A stretch of 64,000 nt of DNA from Plantago major. Its lineage: Eukaryota > Streptophyta > Magnoliopsida > Lamiales > Plantaginaceae. Under the pieces are notes generated by a model that worked only from the letters and a program-made list of their open reading frames with translations, did no database searches and had not been told where the DNA came from. How positions within the stretch are numbered: the stretch's first letter is position 1; the number at the start of each line of letters is the position of its first letter. Shown here piece by piece: positions 58,507 through 64,000 of this stretch. The position numbers and the translations under genes were made by a program. Where the stretch lies: NCBI GenBank assembly GCA_026545765.1, contig CM048843.1, forward strand, positions 16,893,200 through 16,957,199, written 5' to 3'.

Positions 58507-58928
58507 TTGCTCCCTTCTTCTCTTGTGACTTGACCCCAAGTCTCAACATATGAGAATGCCTTGATCAGTGGTAACCAGTCCTCCCAAGTGGCTTCATTAG
58601 TAATCCTCCTGTCCCTTAAAGCAACAGTCTGCAACACAATTTGCCCTTCATCATCCATAGGTGGCATAACTCCAACTACAGGTGCCTGAGTACTTATGTG
58701 TTTCTTGAGAAGTGATACATGAAACACTAGTTGCACCTTACTATCCACATTGTTCCCTCCTTCAGAAAGGCTTGTCCTCAAGCCTCTTGGTTCACCAAAC
58801 AACCTGTAAACTTCATATCTCTGAATTTCCAGCAAGTAAAATTCCCATAGCCTTGGATCTAACTTTCCAGTATACTCTATATCACGACCACTATGTAAAG
58901 AGTTGCATCTCCCAACCAGGTACAACAT
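58461..58928 (-). pseudogene. Ty3/gypsy Pol C-terminal (chromodomain) remnant
   Basis: An open frame on the minus strand carries the hallmark of gypsy integrase C-termini: VFHVSLLKKHI, then PPMDDEGQIVLQ, ALRDRRI and ATWEDWLPLIKAF. The usual segment between DRR and ATWE (the VLVKW part of the chromodomain) is missing, so this is an internally deleted remnant. Codons run into the 3' LTR, as in complete elements. The N-terminal ~80 residues (YLVGRCNSLH...) may be a degenerate continuation in the wrong frame. Confidence 0.72.
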
Positions 58929-59087
58929 TAGAGTAATATAGCAGCAAATGGCAAACTCTGAGAATAACTGGTGTTCACCATCACCAACTTTACAGTCTAA
59001 ATCACTTAAACTTTCCTCAAGATGGATAACAACAGTAGTTTCTGCTTCAATAAAAATTTCCAGAATACGACCCTGGGTACTTAACTC

Positions 59088-59812
59088 TCAGGACCGTGTC
59101 GGTGTCTCGGTGTTCTTTAAACAAGATTCTGGTAAGGAAACATAAATCTTAGTAGGTGGGTGGCCACTCTCACTACCAATAGGCCAGGATGGAGCCTTAG
59201 TTGGCGCATCCAGATAGTTAAAAATACTTTCCTCTGCCTTCATAATGGTGATTGAAAATCCTGCCATGTCAAGCGAAGTCATAGAAGATCCAGTGTATGC
59301 TCTAGCAACAGCCAATCCATGTTCGAGCTGCAGTTTATGAAAAGCTTTTCCAGCAGCAATCAAAACTACCATTTGCGGAGTAGCACCTAATCCATTGATC
59401 ATTACTACAACTCTACAGCCGCGTGTGATAGGAATATAATTAGTTTCCGCATGAATTCCAAGACCAAGCTCCATCTTGCCAGGGCTTAATCGATCTGATA
59501 TCCCTTGATCTGGCAATGTGCAAACGGATAACGCAACACCCATCGTTCCAACAATTTCATATGCCTTTTTAGCTTCAGCAGCCACTTCAGCTAGAGAGAG
59601 GCTATGAGATGCAGTTGGGCCATCAACCTTATGTACAAGAATGGTTCCAGCTAAACCTCTTCGCCCCGCAATGCCTCTTGGAGGTGGTAAAGCACAATCG
59701 TCGCCAACAATTACCATCTCCACTATATAACCTTCAGATTTAGCTTGGTCAGCAGGTAAGCCGAAATTTAGACAATCACCAGTGTAATTCTTGACGAACA
59801 GGAGAGTGTTAA
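59088..59812 (-). pseudogene. Transduced dihydroxyacetone kinase (DAK) fragment
   Basis: The minus strand encodes an uninterrupted ~240-residue piece of a plant DAK/DhaK-type kinase. Family hallmarks: FVKNYTGDCLNFG (from about 59807), GDDCALPPPRGIAGRRGLAG, GTMGVALSVCTLP, GPGKMELGLGIH-like (here SPGKMELGLGIH), TNYIPITRG, MINGLGATP, GLAVARAYTGS, TSLDMAGFS and DAPTKAPSWPIG. Between GLGIH and TNYIP about 25-30 residues normally present are missing in frame. No introns interrupt it, and it lies between retroelement gag and pol remnants in the element's own orientation, so it was probably picked up as spliced RNA. It lacks the N-terminal part and the whole DhaL-type ATP domain, so it is not an active kinase. 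It ends in an unrelated tail (NTETPTRS, TGA at about 59088). Confidence 0.85.
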
Positions 59813-59819
59813 GTGAAAA

Positions 59820-60413
59820 TTAAAGCCTCTGAGCACACAAGTTGCAACCAAATTCATGTGAATCATTCGTGTCAGTCTCCCAAATCTCATATGTTTTCAC
59901 GTAATAAATTCGTTCAGAACATTCAGCATGTTCATTTACGAAACCTCTGCACATGAGAGCTAACTTGCCAAATAACATTGAAAATACCCCGTTACTATAT
60001 TTTCCCCTATCAAAGACGAATAAGTCGTCGCCCATGCTTAATTCATTCACCTCAATCTTTGTGGGCAACCGTTTCTCATTTGAAACAAACTGAACCAACG
60101 AATATCTAATAACTTCAATCAGAAAATGACTTATGCGGTGAGATATAGCATTCAAATTCACATATGTCACATTTCTACACCAATTTCTGCAAGGTAAATC
60201 ACCAGAAACATAGCTAATGACTTGATCCAAGACCTTACAAGTGACAGAACTCAGGGGTGAAACATCAATACCTGATCGATCATTAGCCGGATTGTGAAAT
60301 TTACTCCCCGGCATTTCATCGAACAGCTTGCGGATGTCATTTAGAATTTCATCACCGTGTTCGACCTCAACATCAAACAGCTCATGAACATTCAAATTGC
60401 AAGTTTTACTCAT
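59820..60413 (-). CDS. 197-codon frame in the gypsy-like element, unrecognised
   Basis: Open from ATG (MSKTCNLNVHELFDVEVEHG) to TAA next to the DAK fragment. It contains ILNDIRKLFDEMPGS, LPCRNWCRNVTYVNLNA, LPTKIEVNELSMGDDLFVFD and GFVNEHAECSERIYYVKTY. No transmembrane segment, zinc-binding pattern or retroelement domain is evident. A 45-bp stretch encoding LNDIRKLFDE is duplicated at 60411-60460, just upstream. It may be another captured gene fragment or an element-specific protein. Expression is uncertain. Confidence 0.45.
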   Translation of the reverse strand: MSKTCNLNVHELFDVEVEHGDEILNDIRKLFDEMPGSKFHNPANDRSGIDVSPLSSVTCKVLDQVISYVSGDLPCRNWCRNVTYVNLNAISHRISHFLIEVIRYSLVQFVSNEKRLPTKIEVNELSMGDDLFVFDRGKYSNGVFSMLFGKLALMCRGFVNEHAECSERIYYVKTYEIWETDTNDSHEFGCNLCAQRL

Positions 60414-60434
60414 CGAACAACTTGCGGATGTCGT

Positions 60435-60746
60435 TTAGAACTTCATCAACTTGTTCGAACTCATCGTCTCCCGGTTGGATCGTTGAATCGGAACTGAAGA
60501 TGCCTCTGATGATCGGTCAGGAGTACTGCGAAGAAGCTCCGCCAACATTACCATCATCTGATCCTGTTTAATATGAAAATCACGAATACTGGACTTCAAA
60601 TCACGAATACTGGACTTCAAATCAGTCACACCAGCTTCAAGCTTCTCAATTCGAGCTGCGTGATTCTGTTTCACCATTTTTCTACAGAGTAACGCGGAAT
60701 CAATCTGTCTGCTGCATAATATTTGCCCTCGATCAATTTCATTCAT
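60435..60746 (-). pseudogene. Gag-like N-terminal fragment of the gypsy-like element
   Basis: 103 codons from just after the primer-binding region. The stretch ARIEKLEAGVTDLKSS followed by QDQMMVMLAELL is a coiled-coil-like segment typical of gypsy Gag N-termini. A 21-bp direct repeat doubles DLKSSIR (60588-60632). The frame ends in a shifted tail; the LNDIRKLFDE coding sequence continues in another frame. No capsid or zinc knuckle remains. Confidence 0.55.
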
Positions 60747-60849
60747 CGGCTACTGGAGATTGGTGGATCTACACTCAGAAATCGCCAATTGATCGGTCGA
60801 TCCACACTAAAAAACCACCAATTGATCAGAGTTACGCACGAGGAACGCT

Positions 60850-60862
60850 GGCTCTGATGCCA
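60850..60862 (-). other. Primer-binding site of the gypsy-like element
   Basis: On the minus strand TGGCATCAGAGCC one base after the 5' LTR end (...GTAACA); the plant Met-tRNA site with one substitution. Confidence 0.75.
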
Positions 60863-60863
60863 T

Positions 60864-61171
60864 TGTTACGATCAGCTCTATCACGAGAGCAATGATCAAT
60901 TGACAGAGAGACTCACCAAACGGTTGAGCAGAGAAACTGTATTTCTTCAAATGATTTGTGATGCTTTACAAACTGAACAAACGAGTTATTTAAACGGAAG
61001 AACAAAGAGTAACGAATCAGTTGTTCAGTAACCGTTCGATCGCCAGGACACGTGTCTAAATCTCCAGCCACAACTTGTTTAAACTGCAACCATTAAGTCG
61101 TATGTAGTAGAAAACACGATTTTCCCTATTTAAAGCCAAAACAGCTGAAGAGCGATTCTCTAATCCTGACA
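60864..61171 (-). repeat. 5' LTR of the gypsy-like element
   Basis: 308 bp, TG...CA on the minus strand. Contains TTTAAATAGGG (possible TATA region) in the shared first 90 bases. Confidence 0.8.
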
Positions 61172-61508
61172 TCCAAATGGATAAAGACTTTTATAAGACT
61201 TAGTATTTTTTTTTCCAAGTCACACATTAATTTGAGGTGGATTTTTGTATGATTTCACCATTATACAGGGGGTGTGGATGTAAATAACCCTATATTTGCA
61301 GTGACTTGGCAATTTACATAATTAAAGAGGTTATATGGTGATTTTGAGTAACTTGAGGGCACAATTTCTAGAGAGAATGGAGTAACGGTCACATAAATAT
61401 GGGTCATTAATAATATCGGTTTTAGTAAAGATGTTCATGGTGTATAAATTATTGCAAGGAATTAGTGTTCTTCATAACTTTTAACAGCTCATTAGCATAT
61501 TAGTGTCT
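61172..61508. promoter_or_regulatory. CRP-C upstream region, with Helitron empty site
   Basis: From 61265 collinear with the upstream regions of CRP-A and CRP-B. Contains the uninterrupted target GACTTGGCAA|TTTACATAAT (junction 61312/61313) occupied by the 28-kb Helitron before CRP-B. TATAAATTATT at about 61442 is a possible TATA box, close to 65 bp upstream of the start codon. Confidence 0.6.
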
Positions 61509-61895
61509 ATGATAAAAATGAAAGGTAACTCAACAATATTTGTGCTCGTATTCAGCACCTTCATGTTCCTTCAGAACACATCTGCAGTGGTTTTGACATC
61601 AGCACCAAAGGTTCAAGAAAATTGTACGACATCATCGCCAAAGGTTCGGGAAGATTGTACCTTGACACCATATTTGCGTAACTTGAGAGATTCCGGTATT
61701 AATTGTCTAAAACAGGACGAATTTACCCCTGGCCATAAAAAATGTTGTGAAACATTGATTGCTGCTTACTGTGGAAACAAATGCCCACAAAAAGATAAAA
61801 CACGCGAATTAAGTTACTTTTTATCTTTCCTTGGTGAAAAAAAAGTGTATTGTGAGTTTCTCTATGGTCAAGGTGACATTTATTGTTACAATTAA
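61509..61895 (+). CDS. CRP-C: small secreted cysteine-rich protein
   Basis: 128 codons from ATG 61509 (alternative ATG at 61518) to TAA 61895. It has the same layout as CRP-B: a signal peptide (STIFVLVFSTFMFLQ, likely cleavage near NTSA), the two 11-residue TS(A/S)PKV repeats each ending in Cys, then NCLKQDEFTP, KKCCETLIAAYCGNKCP, YFLSFLG and YCEFLYGQGDIYCYN. All nine cysteines are shared with CRP-B. It has two extra residues (GI) before NCLKQ compared with CRP-B, and otherwise differs by a handful of substitutions outside the cysteines. No introns or frame damage. This is the only CRP copy whose upstream DNA is not broken by the Helitron, although a gypsy-like element ends 337 bp upstream. 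Confidence 0.8.
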   Translation: MIKMKGNSTIFVLVFSTFMFLQNTSAVVLTSAPKVQENCTTSSPKVREDCTLTPYLRNLRDSGINCLKQDEFTPGHKKCCETLIAAYCGNKCPQKDKTRELSYFLSFLGEKKVYCEFLYGQGDIYCYN

Positions 61896-62338
61896 GGTGA
61901 AAGTTAGAGACTTAGAGTTGTGGGAATAAAATGAACTCAGCAGTATGTTGACCAAAATAAGTTAGTACATGGTGCATAATTTGTCATGGACACATGACAT
62001 CTATATTCAAATAGATAAATGGAGCATGATTATTTGAATTTTCATAACATGTGTTTAGCCATTTTCTTTTACTTTTAATTTGTAACTATGATCTCATCCT
62101 AAATGCATACCTAAGTGACATTTGGAATATAATCTCATTAATATATCAATTTGTTACGGATGAGAAGATATATTAATACTGCCCCAAGTAACAAATACAA
62201 TATGAGAAACTGAGGTTTTTAAATCTTGATGTACATAAAAATCTAATTTTTCAGGTAAATATCACAAATCCTAACATTGGATGTGAATGCGTAATTAATT
62301 CGTGCAGTTAAGGCATTTACGGATTGATTTGTTTCCCG
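61896..62338. other. CRP-C 3' flank
   Basis: Collinear with 43525-43800 and 44504-44682 after CRP-B. No gene. Confidence 0.6.
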
Positions 62339-63230
62339 GTATTGATGGAAGCTATGTGACGGAGCTTCCATGGCGATGGAAGCTCTGTTACAGAGGTTCC
62401 ATTTAAGTTTTGGCGGAAGCTCTAATATGGATCTTCCCTCTCCAGTTCTGGAGAGGGAAGCTCCATGCCGAATATTCTCATGGGATTCTCCGGTTCCCAG
62501 ATAGTGTGCGGGAGGTTGTGGTGGCATGGAAGCTTGGTGGTGGTGGGGATGAAGGTGGTTGGAGGTGGTGGTGTGCTAGGGAAGAAGGAGGGTAAGAATT
62601 TTAATAGGTAAAACATTTAGGGATTTATTTATAAAAATTTAAAATTGTTGGGACAGTGACATAAAATTAATATAGTTATGGAATTATAAAGAAAAGATAA
62701 AATAGGTGAAAATGTTGACTTTGTTATGGATGTAATTTTCAAATTCCGTCTTTGTAAAATTTGGGCTAATCCAGTAATAGTCGCCAATCTAGGTACCAAA
62801 GTGAAAATGGGACAACTTTAAGGAGTAGTTTTTGTGATTTAGTAGTTAGGTAGAAGTTCATTAAGCAAGCTAAATTGGTGTATTTATAGTCCATAATATA
62901 ACAAGTGTATCTGACATGATGTATAAATAATAAAAATATTTGGACAATAGTTATGTGGAAGTTCATATAAGCAAGCTAAATTGGTGCATTCTAATTTTAT
63001 GTCATTTTTTTTTACAACTTTTCATGTCCATTTTTTCGTGCCAAACTGACAATAAATAACAAACATATAAGCAACAAAATACCATTCCATATCAATTTAC
63101 ATTTCATTCTCTGTTTTTGTGTATATTAAAAACATTACTTTCAAAACACCCCACCCAATGGGGGTGGTCATGGTGGACGGTTGCCACCACGGCGCCGTGG
63201 TGGAAACTAGAGTGGAATCCCGCAGTCAGA
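62339..63230. repeat. Duplicated flank copy 2 with GGAAGCTCC cluster
   Basis: 62340-62600 holds GGAAGCTC/GGAGCTTCC palindromic words like 10040-10340. 62640-63220 parallels 13891-14470. There is no insertion between them, so this copy is the empty reference for the Helitron-like element at 10380-13890. Collinearity ends at GAGTGGAATC (about 63218). Confidence 0.6.
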
Positions 63231-64000
63231 CGTCCGAATTCCACTTCCCAATTGTTCCAACCTTCTTTTTTTTGGCTAGTAGTGCTGGCACACCTCTGTT
63301 TTAAAAAAAATGTTTCTTATTTTCTTTCATTCATAATTAATAATATATAAATATTATATATACCGATTTTGATGTTTTTTCGTCCTCTACAAATAGAGAT
63401 CACTCTTGACTATATTTCAACCATTCTAAATTTTACGATTTTTAAATTCTTAAATACAAATTATTTATTTATAAATGCAATTTCATTAATTTCAACTTCT
63501 AAACACTCTCTTATAATATGGTAAATATGTTTAAAAGAAACACTACCACGACCTATTGGACATGATTTTTCCAGATTCAGTCATCAATCCGGCCATTGCT
63601 CACAACCAACACTATTCATGGTCATGGGTATGACCCATTGATACTAGTCTAAAGCTACCTTTAGCCTGTTTGACATTCATTTAAAATGAATTAGTCATCT
63701 ATTAAAATGTTTCAGGGTATTTGTTTTGTATCTTCTGCAGTAAAAAATTCAACTCAATTTTTTCTCCACTAAACAACCATCATTCTCTTTATATCCTACT
63801 CTTACATCCACTTCTTTTTTCCTATCAAACTAACAATTATAAACCAATCATACAACATTTAAACCAATCAAATAACCTTAAAAATATCAAACACATCACT
63901 TTATTCTTACACACCCTATATAACAACCCTATAAAACCTAATTTTTTAACTCTATTCCAAACACCATATTTTATAACTCACATTTAACTCAGTTACTATT
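63231..64000. repeat. Right-edge repeat DNA (related to 47800-48100)
   Basis: No gene. From about 63745 the sequence is a G-poor repeat also seen at 47800-48100 (AAACCAATCA, TTTTTAACTCTATTC, ATAACTCACATTTAACT). It probably continues beyond the window. Confidence 0.45.

Larger units (their letters stand above)
58421..61171 (-). mobile_element. Non-autonomous gypsy-like retrotransposon with captured genes
   Basis: Read on the minus strand: a 308-bp 5' LTR (61171 to 60864, TGTCAGGATTAG...GATCGTAACA); a primer-binding site TGGCATCAGAGCC (60862-60850, one change from the Met-tRNA form); a gag-like N-terminus; an unrecognised frame; a DAK kinase fragment; a chromovirus-like Pol C-terminus; a purine tract AGAGAAGAAGGGAGCAA; and the first 86 bp of the 3' LTR (58506-58421), which is then cut off. 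The two LTR segments differ by about two changes over 86 bp. No protease, RT or integrase core is present. With the 3' LTR truncated no duplication can be tested. Confidence 0.8.

Overview
The window is AT-rich plant nuclear DNA, most likely from a eudicot. The protein-coding genes have spliceosomal introns, and the repeats (CACTA, Helitron, Stowaway and Harbinger elements, a Sirevirus-like Ty1/copia, Ty3/gypsy) are plant types. Three ordinary gene families can be read. These are the 3' end of a DUF295/KIB-type (F-box-associated) gene at the left edge, a six-exon TRM11 gene (tRNA guanosine-10 N2-methyltransferase) at 5111-8387, and a family of small secreted cysteine-rich proteins (called CRP-A, -B and -C here). 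All other recognisable coding sequence belongs to mobile DNA or to gene fragments carried by it.

Layout: 1-473 DUF295 gene end; 651-1102 two Stowaway MITEs; 1160-3772 a candidate DNA transposon with a 9-bp flanking repeat; 3793-4890 a 1.1-kb foldback element; 5111-8387 intact TRM11; 9058-9346 CRP-A pseudogene; 10380-13890 a Helitron-like insertion carrying exon fragments of an unidentified gene; 14500-42943 one very large nested Helitron; 43144-43524 CRP-B; 44701-56451 a second TRM11 copy without exons 1-2 and with about 10 kb of transposons in intron 4; 56661-58275 a Harbinger-type element; 58421-61171 a gypsy-like element in reverse orientation carrying a dihydroxyacetone-kinase fragment; 61509-61895 CRP-C; 61896-64000 duplicated flank and repeat-rich DNA.

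The locus is a tandem [TRM11-CRP-flank] duplication later filled with transposons. The clearest reconstruction concerns the Helitron. CRP-C (junction 61312/61313) and CRP-A (8679/8680) keep the uninterrupted sequence. In CRP-B the same sequence is split exactly between A14499 and T42944, with a TC start, a degenerate Rep/helicase gene in the right orientation, and a hairpin plus GTAG end. Inside the Helitron sit a CACTA element (20901-25121, TSD ATG), which itself contains an LTR retrotransposon (21628-24887, TSD TAGAG), and a 15.1-kb Sirevirus-like copia element (26962-42085).

The most unusual features are: (1) a run of five near-equal introns (78-84 bp, all phase 0, internal exons all multiples of 3) in the third open reading frame of the copia element; (2) a non-autonomous gypsy-type element with a transduced, intron-less DAK kinase fragment; (3) a TRM11 duplicate that is nearly identical to the intact copy in its 5' half but clearly diverged in its 3' half. 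Element boundaries, TSDs and splice junctions were read directly from the sequence; family names come from motif recognition without database searches.
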